From CAZDDB01 sp963843285 (GTDB taxonomy: Bacteria > Acidobacteriota > HRBIN11 > JAKEFK01), in assembly GCA_963843285.1 (NCBI GenBank), contig CAWJJO010000002.1, positions 62,001 through 126,000 on the forward strand: a stretch of DNA of 64,000 bases, given 5' to 3'. The number at the start of each line of letters is the position of its first letter. Within the stretch, counting starts at the first letter, position 1. Below, piece by piece: positions 24,456 to 32,087 of this stretch. The notes below the pieces were generated by a model that worked only from the letters and a program-made list of their open reading frames with translations, ran no database searches and had not been told where the DNA came from. The position numbers and the translations under genes are program-made.

Positions 24456-25430
24456 TTGAATAATCTAATCGGTCGCACGATTGCAGGGTATTACATCACC
24501 GGGCAAATTGGGTCTGGTGGAATGGGTATCGTGTACCGCGCGAACGATGGGACACGCACAGTGGCAATCAAAGTTTTGCCCGCAGAGAAAGCGTCGGACC
24601 AGCGGTTGATGAGGCGGTTTTTACGTGAGGCAAAAGCATCTGCCGCCCTGAATCACCCGAACGTTGCTCAGATCTTCGAGGTAGGAGAATCGGATGGAAT
24701 CCGCTTCATTGTGATGGAATATGTAAACGGCCAGGCGTTGGACGCTAGAATGCGTAAGCCGATCGATATTTCGGAGGTGCTTCAAATTGGACTCCAGGTT
24801 GCGGAGGCGCTGGATGCCGCCCATTCAAAAGGGATTGTGCACCGGGATATTAAACCTGGAAACGTCATGCTGACGCAAGAAAACCAGGTGAAGGTTCTGG
24901 ACTTTGGTCTTGCAAAATTAATGGAGCCATCTCTCGTAGATCCTGGCGGTGAATTGGGACTGACTACCCAAACGGAGATGGGAACGACGATCGGGACCGT
25001 GTTCTATATGAGCCCGGAGCAGGCGATTGGCGCGCCCGTTGATTATCGAAGCGATATCTTTAGTGTGGGCGTATTGCTTTACGAAATGACGACCGGAAGA
25101 CGTCCGTTTGGATCCAGAAGCGTCGTCGAAACTGTCGAACAGATCCTGCATTCGCAGCCCGAAGCGATTGCGCTCTTGAACCCGCAGGCAGGTTCCGGCA
25201 TTGAGGGAATCATCCGGAAATGTATGGAAAAAGATCCCCGAAAGCGTTATCAATCCGCACACGACCTCGTCAGCGATCTTCGCGCGCTGATTCAGAATCA
25301 GGAAGCGCAGGCAACGGTTCTGCCGGTCCCTGCAGCCGAAAAAAAGTCACGCAACACCCGTATGCTGGTGGAAAATGCGGTGCTGTTACTTTTGCTTCTT
25401 GGAATCGTGATCTATGTCGCCAAATGTTGA
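24456..25430 (+). CDS. Serine/threonine protein kinase with C-terminal membrane anchor
   Basis: 324 residues from a TTG at 24456, with GGAG six bases upstream; a TTG at 24450 leaves no spacing. All Hanks motifs are present: GSGGMGIVYRA, K39 in VAIKVLP, HRDIKPGNV (D131), DFGLAK (D149), TIGTVFYMSPEQA, DIFSVGVLLYEM. After a short linker a single membrane segment (NAVLLLLLLGIVIYVAKC) ends the protein, so the kinase faces the cytoplasm with no outer sensor. Such PknB-type kinases are abundant in Acidobacteriota. Substrates are unknown. Confidence 0.94.
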   Translation: MNNLIGRTIAGYYITGQIGSGGMGIVYRANDGTRTVAIKVLPAEKASDQRLMRRFLREAKASAALNHPNVAQIFEVGESDGIRFIVMEYVNGQALDARMRKPIDISEVLQIGLQVAEALDAAHSKGIVHRDIKPGNVMLTQENQVKVLDFGLAKLMEPSLVDPGGELGLTTQTEMGTTIGTVFYMSPEQAIGAPVDYRSDIFSVGVLLYEMTTGRRPFGSRSVVETVEQILHSQPEAIALLNPQAGSGIEGIIRKCMEKDPRKRYQSAHDLVSDLRALIQNQEAQATVLPVPAAEKKSRNTRMLVENAVLLLLLLGIVIYVAKC

Positions 25431-25432
25431 TA

Positions 25433-25801
25433 TCAGGAAGCGGTTGACCGCGCTTTTCGAGGATGGGTGTATTTGATAATTTCCACCTTTTCCAATGTGA
25501 TTAGACCACCGCAGTCTGCTTGTTCAAACAACCGATCCACAACTTCCACGAAGTCCCTGATCTTTTCTTCCGAATCTACGATCTCAATTACAAAAGGCAG
25601 ATCTTCCGAGAGTTCAAGAAGTTTTGCTTTGTGTATGACGCTGGCGGCTCCGAACCCTTCTACTCCGCGCAAAACAGTCGCTCCCGCAAGTCCGGCTTCT
25701 CTCGCCTTTTGAACGATGGCTTCATACAGAGGTTTGTGTCCGGCGCGATCCAACTCGCCCAAAAAAATTCGGAGCAGCTTTGCTTCACCTGATAGTCGCA
25801 T
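25433..25801 (-). CDS. DUF190 family protein
   Basis: 122 residues from ATG 25801, with AGAGAGG upstream; this fits the family better than the upstream in-frame ATG. LLRIFLGELDRAGHKPLYEA, IVQKAREAGLAGATVLRGVE, GFGAASVIHKAKLLELSEDL and PFVIEIVDSEEKI are the DUF190 (PII-like fold) pattern. It commonly accompanies fluoride channel genes, and here it is 13 bp after fluC. It may bind a nucleotide; its function is unknown. Confidence 0.92.
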   Translation of the reverse strand: MRLSGEAKLLRIFLGELDRAGHKPLYEAIVQKAREAGLAGATVLRGVEGFGAASVIHKAKLLELSEDLPFVIEIVDSEEKIRDFVEVVDRLFEQADCGGLITLEKVEIIKYTHPRKARSTAS

Positions 25802-25814
25802 GTAGTTCCTCTCT

Positions 25815-26189
25815 TTAAATGAGTTTTCCGGCAATACTTCCTATCCAGGTTGCACCGAGACAGGTTAAAACGCTCAAAAGGATGTTGGCTCCTCCGATCA
25901 GGTAACTTCCTTCTTTGAGTAGCGCGAATGTTTCAAAACTGAACGTGGAAAATGTTGTAAAGCCGCCCAGAATCCCGATGGTCAAAAAGATACGAAGGTT
26001 TGGATTCACCAGAAAGCGCTCTTCAAAGAACGTCATCAAGAATCCGATCAGAAGACAGCCCAGCACATTGGCAAACAACGTGCCATAGGGAAAGTCCTGT
26101 CCCAGAAGACGGTATGCGAGATTTGACATCCAGTACCTGGCTGCCGACCCGACAAATCCGCCAAGACCAGCCAACACGATTTTTTCCAA
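25815..26189 (-). CDS. crcB: Fluoride efflux channel FluC/CrcB
   Basis: 124 residues, four membrane segments. GLGGFVGSAARYWMSNL, FPYGTLFANVLGCLLIGFL and GILGGFTTFSTFSFETFALL are the family blocks, including the pore phenylalanines and the central TTFST. It exports fluoride as an antiparallel dimer. No fluoride riboswitch is visible upstream, where the TPR gene lies 4 bp away. It is paired with DUF190 downstream. Confidence 0.95.
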   Translation of the reverse strand: MEKIVLAGLGGFVGSAARYWMSNLAYRLLGQDFPYGTLFANVLGCLLIGFLMTFFEERFLVNPNLRIFLTIGILGGFTTFSTFSFETFALLKEGSYLIGGANILLSVLTCLGATWIGSIAGKLI

Positions 26190-26193
26190 GCGA

Positions 26194-27012
26194 TTATTCC
26201 TGATTGAGTACGTTCATTCTTTCCTGAATATGAGTCTTCAGTTGTTCGATCGTTCGAGTGTTTCTGGCGCGATCGGGAAGGGAATCGATGGCGGTGATTG
26301 CGTCGGAATAAGCCTTTCGCGCTTCCTCGATTCGTCCGGCCTTCTCCAGAATTTCACCGCGGCGAAACAGCCAGCTTTCCTTGCGTTCCGATTGATTTGC
26401 GACTGCCTCGAGCCGAAGTAGGGCGGAATCGTATCTCCGGGCCGCCAATTCCAGATCGATCGCTGCAAGCTCCAGTGTGACAATCGGACCCAGATTCTGG
26501 ATCCCTTCATCGAGGCCGTCGAGCGCTTCGGCTGCGTGTTCCGGCCCTGCAGCAACCAGCGCCTGAGCGCGTTCAAGATATAACTCAGGCCGCGCATCAG
26601 TGTTGAGTGCACGGGAAAAATCTTGGACCGCCTCGAGCGGTCTTCCAAGCTTGACCAGCACGCGCGCACGTACCTGGAGCGCTTCCGGATGATCCGGCTT
26701 GCTTTGCAGAAAACGATCTAACGGCTCTTTTGCAAGCTCCGGTAATCCTTGATCCAGGTACAATCGGCCTATGCAAAGATCGACAACAGTAAGCTCAGGA
26801 TCCAAATTGGCAGCACGTTTGTAATCGGCCAGAGCGGGCTTCCACTCCCGGTGTTCGCGGTACAACTCTCCCCTTTGAATGTAGAGATCCGCATTCTTAG
26901 GATTCTGATCGATGTGCTTTGTCACCTCTGCAATTTGTTCGTGCAACCCTTCATGCGCGAAAACGAAAATCGGGAACAACAGGAATATGACGTGAAACCA
27001 TTTTTGATTCAA
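26194..27012 (-). CDS. Exported TPR-repeat protein
   Basis: 272 residues: signal peptide (MNQKWFHVIFLLFPIFVFAH) and about six TPR motifs (NADLYIQRGELYREHREWKP, ALADYKRAANLDPELTVVDL, SWLFRRGEILEKAGRIEEAR). It is probably a periplasmic scaffold; partner unknown. It lies one base from the HD-GYP gene stop and 4 bp before fluC, so these genes may form an operon. Confidence 0.85.
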   Translation of the reverse strand: MNQKWFHVIFLLFPIFVFAHEGLHEQIAEVTKHIDQNPKNADLYIQRGELYREHREWKPALADYKRAANLDPELTVVDLCIGRLYLDQGLPELAKEPLDRFLQSKPDHPEALQVRARVLVKLGRPLEAVQDFSRALNTDARPELYLERAQALVAAGPEHAAEALDGLDEGIQNLGPIVTLELAAIDLELAARRYDSALLRLEAVANQSERKESWLFRRGEILEKAGRIEEARKAYSDAITAIDSLPDRARNTRTIEQLKTHIQERMNVLNQE

Positions 27013-27013
27013 G

Positions 27014-28627
27014 CTACTGTTTTGGGGCAGTTACTTTATACACTTTGGCTTCGAGAAACATCTGGAAGAGGTCCGAATCGAGCTGCCCAGCCTTCACTTC
27101 GTGTGTGATGATATCCAGTGCCCTTTCGGAAGGGACGGCGCGCTTGTACGGACGATCCGACGCAGTCAGGGCATCATAAATATCGGAGATGGTCATCATT
27201 CGCGTTTGTATTGGGATTTCATCTGCTTTCAAACGATTCGGATATCCCGTTCCGTTCAGCTTTTCATGATGGCTGTATGCAATTCTTGGCACGCGTTTCA
27301 ACTCGGTCGTCCACGGAATCTTGCTGAGAAAGAGAAACGTGTGCGTCACATGGGATTGAATCTCGATCCGTTCACGATCGTTGAGGTTCCCTTTGCGAAT
27401 CGAAAGGAGCTGAACCTCTTCCGGTGTCAGCAACGGTCCGGAGGATCCGGCGGGAATTAGATCCGTAGATGCAGCGATTTTCAACAATTTTTCAAAGTTC
27501 CCATCAGGAAGCACTGTCGGCTCATTGCTGTCGTGAATGGAAGTAAGATAATCGTCCAACGCATTCAATTTGTTTTTAAACGCCAGGTCCAGATCATCAG
27601 ATTGTGTCGCGAAATCCTCTTGATCCATCGCCATGAAAAGTGCCAATTTTGATTTGTAATATTCTGCTTCCCACGCTTTTTTCAAATACGCAAAACGATT
27701 CCGAATCATGTCCATCTGAAGCGGGTATAACTTTTTTGCTTTCACCAGTACATTTTCCCGGACTCCGACTTTTCCAAAATCGTGCAGAAGCGCGGCGTAG
27801 CGCATCTCTTTGATTTCGTCCGTGTCGAAATGTACGTCGCGAAATTTTCCGTTTTCTACTCGATCAACAATTTCGGCAAGCGAAACCGTCAGATCGGAAA
27901 CGCGAAACGAATGACCGGATGTTGTTGGATCGCGGGACTCAATGGCGGTTACGGAAGCGGTGACAAATCCTTCGAACAGCTGTTCAATGCTCTTGATCAG
28001 CGTACTGTTTTCGAGCGCGACTGCAGCCTGGGAAGCAAGTGAGTTGATTAGCTCCACATCGCTGTGATCAAACGACTGGACAAGATCGGGATAGTTTTCC
28101 GCAGTGAGTCTCGCGCCAAAATCCTTTTTGCGGTTGATCAACTGGATGATCCCAATGATGTCTCCCTGATGGTTTCTCATTGGAGCGGAGAGCATAGAAA
28201 TGCTTCGATATCCGGTTCTCGCGTCAATTTGCCGGTTGAACTTGTATTCCTGACTCGGATCGATCTGGTATACATCAGGAATATTCAACGTTTCGCCGGT
28301 CGCAGCTACGTAACCTGCGATGCTTGCCTTGCTAATCGGCATGGAAAATTCTTCGTAATTCACGGCTATAGAATCGTTCTGAGAAATCTTAAAACGAAGG
28401 CGTTTGCCGGATTCTTCATCGCCTTCAACGAGATAGAGGCTTCCCGCATCCGCAGATGTGATTTCCCGGCTTTTGGAAAGGATCAGATTCAGCAGTTTTA
28501 CAGGATCCTTTTGTGTAGAAAGGGCGATCCCGATATTGTTCAGTTCTTTGAGCCGGTAAACATGCGCGTCCCGCTCTTGCTTCATCCGCTCGACTTGATG
28601 TCGCAGTTCCGCGGCTTCGGTATCCAT
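27014..28627 (-). CDS. GAF-HD-GYP protein, likely cyclic-di-nucleotide phosphodiesterase
   Basis: About 537 residues from ATG 28627 (a TTG at 28663 is possible). A coiled N-terminus, then a GAF domain (LLNLILSKSREITSADAGSL to AAVALENSTLIKSIEQ, about 45-215), then HD-GYP: SGHSFRVSDLTVSLA, LLHDFGKVGV, HVTHTFLFL, HHEKLNGTGYP and ISDIYDALTASDRPYKRA. HD-GYP domains cleave cyclic di-GMP. The stretch between the HD pair and HVTHT is about 120 residues longer than usual and contains helical segments (NRFAYLKKAWEAEYYKSKLA). No membrane segment is seen. Confidence 0.9.
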   Translation of the reverse strand: MDTEAAELRHQVERMKQERDAHVYRLKELNNIGIALSTQKDPVKLLNLILSKSREITSADAGSLYLVEGDEESGKRLRFKISQNDSIAVNYEEFSMPISKASIAGYVAATGETLNIPDVYQIDPSQEYKFNRQIDARTGYRSISMLSAPMRNHQGDIIGIIQLINRKKDFGARLTAENYPDLVQSFDHSDVELINSLASQAAVALENSTLIKSIEQLFEGFVTASVTAIESRDPTTSGHSFRVSDLTVSLAEIVDRVENGKFRDVHFDTDEIKEMRYAALLHDFGKVGVRENVLVKAKKLYPLQMDMIRNRFAYLKKAWEAEYYKSKLALFMAMDQEDFATQSDDLDLAFKNKLNALDDYLTSIHDSNEPTVLPDGNFEKLLKIAASTDLIPAGSSGPLLTPEEVQLLSIRKGNLNDRERIEIQSHVTHTFLFLSKIPWTTELKRVPRIAYSHHEKLNGTGYPNRLKADEIPIQTRMMTISDIYDALTASDRPYKRAVPSERALDIITHEVKAGQLDSDLFQMFLEAKVYKVTAPKQ

Positions 28628-28665
28628 GCGTCCATCATAATCGTCCTGCGCTTGCTCCGTCAAAC

Positions 28666-28722
28666 ATGGAGGGCAAGCGTCCCGCCTGCATTATGGGCCG
28701 CAGGGCCTCTGGCCTGCAGTTT
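28666..28722. repeat. Family C hairpin
   Basis: ATGGAGGGCAAGCGTCCCGC, CTGCATTATGGGCCGCAG and GGCCTCTGGCCTGCAG. It closely resembles the copy at 58.2 kb, sharing CGTCCCGCCTGCATTATGGG. It fills the gap between the HD-GYP gene and the selenoprotein gene. Confidence 0.8.
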
Positions 28723-28748
28723 GTTTCAATTGTCCTATAATGAGATTC

Positions 28749-29306
28749 ATGATTCGCTATCGCTGGTTGTTCGCTTTCCTGCTTCTGCTCATCACCTTTC
28801 AGCCGGCAGATTCACAGAGCAAGGTTCAACTGACGGATTTGCCGAATTTTGATATTCTGCGAGAACAATTTGAGAAGGACACCGGAAAAGTCCGACTGAT
28901 CACGTTACTCTCTCCTACTTGAATGCGGTGCCGTCAGGGGTTCTCTGACGTTCAAAAAGTAATGAAACAGGTTCGAGATAAGCGATTGCGTGTATACATC
29001 GTGTGGATGCCGATTCTGCAAGCCGACAACCGTACTGCAGGGCTGGAGCGGAGCAAAGAATTTTCAGAGCACCGTGTGTCCTATTATTGGGATGCGAATC
29101 GCATTGCTGGACCGTTGTGGCAAGAAGTAATGAAAATTCCAGCGTTCGCATGGGATATCTATTTCTTGTATGACAAAGAAGCGCACTGGACATCAAAGCC
29201 AACAGTGCCCATATTCTATATGCATCAACTTCGGGGCGCGCTCGATGGCCCCATGCTCTCCGTTCCGGATCTCACCTCAAAAACAAACGAGCTGTTGGCC
29301 AGGTAA
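28749..29306 (+). CDS. Secreted thioredoxin-like selenoprotein (UxxC), in-frame UGA
   Basis: 185 residues if UGA at 28920-28922 is read as selenocysteine (residue 58). Signal peptide (MIRYRWLFAFLLLLITFQPA), a linker, then GKVRLITLLSPT-U-MRC-RQGFSDVQK, i.e. the thioredoxin-fold strand and a CxxC whose first Cys is Sec (U-M-R-C). The same frame continues without a stop for 127 codons: LRVYIVWMPILQADNRTAGL, VSYYWDANRIAGPLWQEV, AWDIYFLYDKEAHW, PIFYMHQL. I recall metagenomic and acidobacterial relatives with SPTCPxC here. A hairpin follows the UGA. TATAAT at 28736-28741 overlaps an upstream ATG (28740), favouring the ATG at 28749. It probably acts as a periplasmic redox protein. Confidence 0.85.
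28920..28950 (+). promoter_or_regulatory. Putative bacterial SECIS element
   Basis: After the UGA (28920-28922), CGTCAG at 28932-28937 pairs perfectly with CTGACG at 28945-28950 around the loop GGGTTCT. The apical loop starts 16 bases after the UGA and begins with G, which fits bacterial SECIS hairpins bound by SelB (E. coli fdhF has its loop at a similar distance). The hairpin lies inside the coding region, as required in bacteria. Confidence 0.72.
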
Positions 29307-29362
29307 CGGCGGAGTGAACGCGCGAAAGAAAACGGGCAACGCAGCGACATGTTGGTAAAACG

Positions 29363-29392
29363 TTGTCTTTCCGCCAGAAGTATGTTTATAAT
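29363..29392 (+). promoter_or_regulatory. Possible promoter and structured leader of the radical SAM gene
   Basis: TTGTCT (29363-29368) and a perfect TATAAT (29387-29392) are 18 bases apart. They would give a leader of about 110 bases before the ATG at 29512, containing a CCCGGA-TTTG-TCCGGG hairpin near 29433-29448 and a CGAAAG..CTTTCG pairing just before AAGGAG. Confidence 0.45.
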
Positions 29393-29511
29393 CAATCTTT
29401 TATTAGGACATAGCATTCATAATTGTTCTCATTTACGCTCCCGGATTTGTCCGGGCGCTGGAAGAACACGAAAGATGATTATTTCTTTCGAATCGACAAG
29501 GAGACTCATAT

Positions 29512-31506
29512 ATGTATCCGATCATGAAGTATGTGGATCACGGTTTGACCCTGGTGGGAAAGACCCTGTTCAACAGCATCCAGTTTTTCAACAAGTACAA
29601 ACCCGCTCCGGCATTCACACCGAAATGGTCTGAAAAGCCCCTTCTGAAATCCTGGCAGAAGACTAAGCCGACTCTCGGCTGGCCTCGTACGACGGATTCA
29701 CTCTGTCCGATGTGTGTCCGTGAGGCTCGCTCCAAGATTCTGTCCGGTGAGCAGGATTACCGAACTTTGATCAATGAGCATGTCGGCGAAATCAAGGCAG
29801 ACATCATTGAACGGAATGGTCAGGTTTGGATGGTGAAGGAATGCCCGCGAACATGGAAAAATTCGAAGACATCATGGCGATCGATTCGAAGTTCCTCGAA
29901 CACATCGAAGGAACTTTTCCGGGTCGTGATATTGATGCGCACAACGACACGAACACTGCACAATCACGGCAGCAGCTCGATCAGACATGGCCGCGGTTCT
30001 GTTCTGACGGTGGATCTTGACAAACCGCTGCAACATGATGTGCGATCCATGCTTCATGGATGCCAATCAGGTCGGATTTGTTCATGAGCTCTCGATGGAT
30101 GAAATCAAGGAAATCCTGGACAACGCGATCAAGATCAAGCCACGACGGCAGATGTCCGTTCAGTTTTCCGGTGGCGAACCGACGATGTCTCCGCATTTTG
30201 TCGAGGCGATTCGCTATGCGCGCAAGGTCGGATACAACAGCGTTCAGGCTGCGACGAACGGAATCTGTTTGCGCAGGATCCGAAGTTGCAAAGGAAGCCG
30301 GTGAAGCAGGGCTTGCGTTACGCATATTTGCAGTTTGACGGAATCGGAAACGATGCGAACAGCCATCGCAAGATCGGAAATCTGTTTGATGTAAAGCTTC
30401 GCGCTATCGAAAATCTGCACAGCAGGGATGTGGAGATCATTCTGGTTGTGACTCTCGTCAACGGAGTGAACAATGACCAGGTTGGACCGATTATCGAGTT
30501 TGCGCGCAACAATCCCAAAAAGATCGCGTTTATTGCGTTCCAGCCGGTCTCTTTTACAGGACGCGATGAAGAGATTACGTGATGAGCGCCGGATGGCACA
30601 GCGCTACACGCTTGTCGCATCTTGCGTACGATGTGAAAAAGCAAACCGGATTGACCGAACCGCGACGCGATTGGTTTCCGATTTCGCTGGTCAGCGCATT
30701 TGCCGATTTTGCCGATCTGGTCCACGGACCAAATGCGGAATGGGGTCAGGTTAGCTGCGGCTGCCATCCCAATTGCGGAGTGGGTACCGCGTTGATGATC
30801 AACAAGGAAACAAAGGAAATGGCACCGGTGCCGCAATTTCTGGATATTCCGGGACTGGTGAACGATGTGCAGAAAGATCACGGATGCGGGACGCGGCAAA
30901 TGGATGTCGAAATTTCATGATGGGACTGGCGCTGCTTGAAGAATTATGATCCATTCAGTGCGCCGCGAAGCTTTACCATCGCTGGACATGCTGAAGAAGT
31001 TCGATAAATCCTTTGCGCTTACGGGAAAGAACTATGGCAGTCGGGGTCGAACGCCGAACAGGATCCGTGGAACTTCCTGTTTGTTGCCGGAATGTGGTTC
31101 CAGGATTTGTTCAACTACGACTTCCGCCGTACGGAAATGTGCATCATTCCTTATGGAACGCAGGAAGGCGAAATTTCCTTCTGCGCGTACAACACCGGAA
31201 TCGGGCTGGAGAAATATTCTGGAAAAGATGCACCAGAATGCGACCGTAGCTCAGTGGTACAGGAAGTATGGCAAACATACGGTGTTATGCCAACAACAAG
31301 GCAGTACCAATGGAAACCGCAGGAGCATCATCTCAACATCAATGACGGATCATGCAGCCCGTGTGCGCGTGAAAGGCGACGGACCGCAGAATGCTCATGA
31401 TGAAGAAATCATGCGTCGCAAACTTCTGCAGCAGCAGATGCTCGGGTCCAAGGTCTATCAAATTAAGCCGAAGACCGAACCACCGGCGGGTGTCGCCGGC
31501 GACTAA
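29512..31506 (+). pseudogene. Tes/MJ0619-like radical SAM enzyme, many frameshifts
   Basis: Read across frames the product is about 660 residues. Pieces: SLCPMCVREARSKILSGEQD and QVWMVKECP (N-terminal Cys pair), KFEDIMAIDSKFLEHIEGTF, HNHGSSSIRHGRGSVLTVDL, TNRCNMMCDPCFMDANQVGF (radical SAM CxxxCxxC at about 30024), VQFSGGEPTMSPHF, YAYLQFDGIGNDANSHRKIG, CGCHPNCGVGTALMINKETK, WFQDLFNYDFRRTEMCIIPY. This is the COG1964 / tetraether lipid synthase type that couples lipid tails by radical chemistry. AAGGAG precedes the ATG. At least a dozen one-base gains and losses, mostly in short homopolymers, break the frame, yet every motif is intact. Either poor consensus or a very young pseudogene. Confidence 0.82.
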
Positions 31507-31509
31507 TTT

Positions 31510-31534
31510 TGTAGCGCAGGCATCCTGCCTGCCC
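31510..31534. repeat. Family C fragment
   Basis: GTAGCGCAGGCATCCTGCCT then GCCC, directly after the radical SAM stop. It can form a short GCAGGC..GCCTGC hairpin. Confidence 0.6.
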
Positions 31535-31552
31535 AGAAGATGTAGAACTCGC

Positions 31553-31582
31553 GAAAGGCCGTGCTTTATTGCACGGCCTTTC
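31553..31582. terminator. Bidirectional intrinsic-type terminator hairpin
   Basis: GAAAGGCCGTGC and GCACGGCCTTTC form a perfect 12-bp stem around TTTATT. It lies between two convergent genes (radical SAM on +, small secreted protein on -), overlapping the stop region of the latter by no bases. The flanks are A/T-rich on both sides rather than a pure T run. Confidence 0.7.
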
Positions 31583-31861
31583 CTATTTATGCCGGACGTC
31601 TGTACTCGACTGCCGCTTCTTCATTTCTTGCAGTGACTCCGAAAGAATGCGGTTTTGTTCTGCAAGAATTCTGCTCTGTTCCTGAAGCAGACGGTTCGTT
31701 TCCTTCAACTGGTCCACGATGAGTAGATCACCCGGCCCAGGCTGTGGATAAAGGTTCTCCGGTTGCTTCTGTTCCAGTTCCGAACCAGTATATTGCGCAA
31801 AGCTGACGAATCCTCCGGCCAACATCAAAATCAAAACAGAGAAAACAATCCTTCTTGTCAT
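31583..31861 (-). CDS. Small exported coiled-coil protein, unknown
   Basis: 92 residues. A signal peptide (MTRRIVFSVLILMLAGGFVS, FAQ) is followed by a proline-rich linker and a coiled coil (QLKETNRLLQEQSRILAEQN, RILSESLQEMKKRQ). It might be an envelope-bound structural or stalk-like peptide. A perfect palindrome lies 64-89 bases upstream. No family is recognised. Confidence 0.65.
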   Translation of the reverse strand: MTRRIVFSVLILMLAGGFVSFAQYTGSELEQKQPENLYPQPGPGDLLIVDQLKETNRLLQEQSRILAEQNRILSESLQEMKKRQSSTDVRHK

Positions 31862-31924
31862 TTCATGCCCTCATCTATGTTCTGATTCAAGTTTATAACA
31901 ACTGGAAGCCTCGATTTCATTGAA

Positions 31925-31950
31925 GATACTTAACCAACTGGTTAAGTATC
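31925..31950. promoter_or_regulatory. Perfect palindrome, possible operator
   Basis: GATACTTAACC-AACT-GGTTAAGTATC, an 11-bp perfect inverted repeat with a 4-base centre, upstream of the small secreted-protein gene. The TTAACCAnCTGGTTAA core has the look of a winged-helix or ArsR-type repressor site. It has no T-run and lies outside any gene end, so a terminator is less likely. Confidence 0.5.
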
Positions 31951-32002
31951 ATTGCCGTGATAAGGGAGAAAACTGATCTATACTATGGCTTCGGAATGAG
32001 GA

Positions 32003-32085
32003 TTCACCACAAAGACACGGAGAACACGAAGGATCGATTAAGACAAATCTATTTTCTTTGTGCCCTTTGTGTCTTTGTGGTGAAT
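32003..32085. repeat. Family A hairpin
   Basis: TTCACCACAAAGACACGGAG and further ACACGAAGG units pair with CTTTGTGCCCTTTGTGTCTT and TGTGGTGAA. It is about 80 bp and ends 2 bases before the stop codon of the minus-strand gene at 32088. Together with the palindrome it accounts for the gap 31862-32087. Confidence 0.9.
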
Positions 32086-32087
32086 TC

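Noticed and set aside
26190..26260. Fluoride riboswitch upstream of crcB
   Set aside because: Only 4 bp separate crcB from the TPR gene stop, and no crcB motif is visible in the preceding coding sequence.
28740..29306. Reading the selenoprotein locus as two separate genes, one of 60 and one of 127 codons
   Set aside because: Both lie in the same frame with nothing between them but the TGA; the first would be a bare signal peptide plus a beta strand, and the second would start with the active-site motif itself.
31553..31582. Calling the GAAAGGCCGTGC hairpin a member of the dispersed repeats
   Set aside because: Its sequence matches none of the families, and its place between convergent genes fits a simple terminator.
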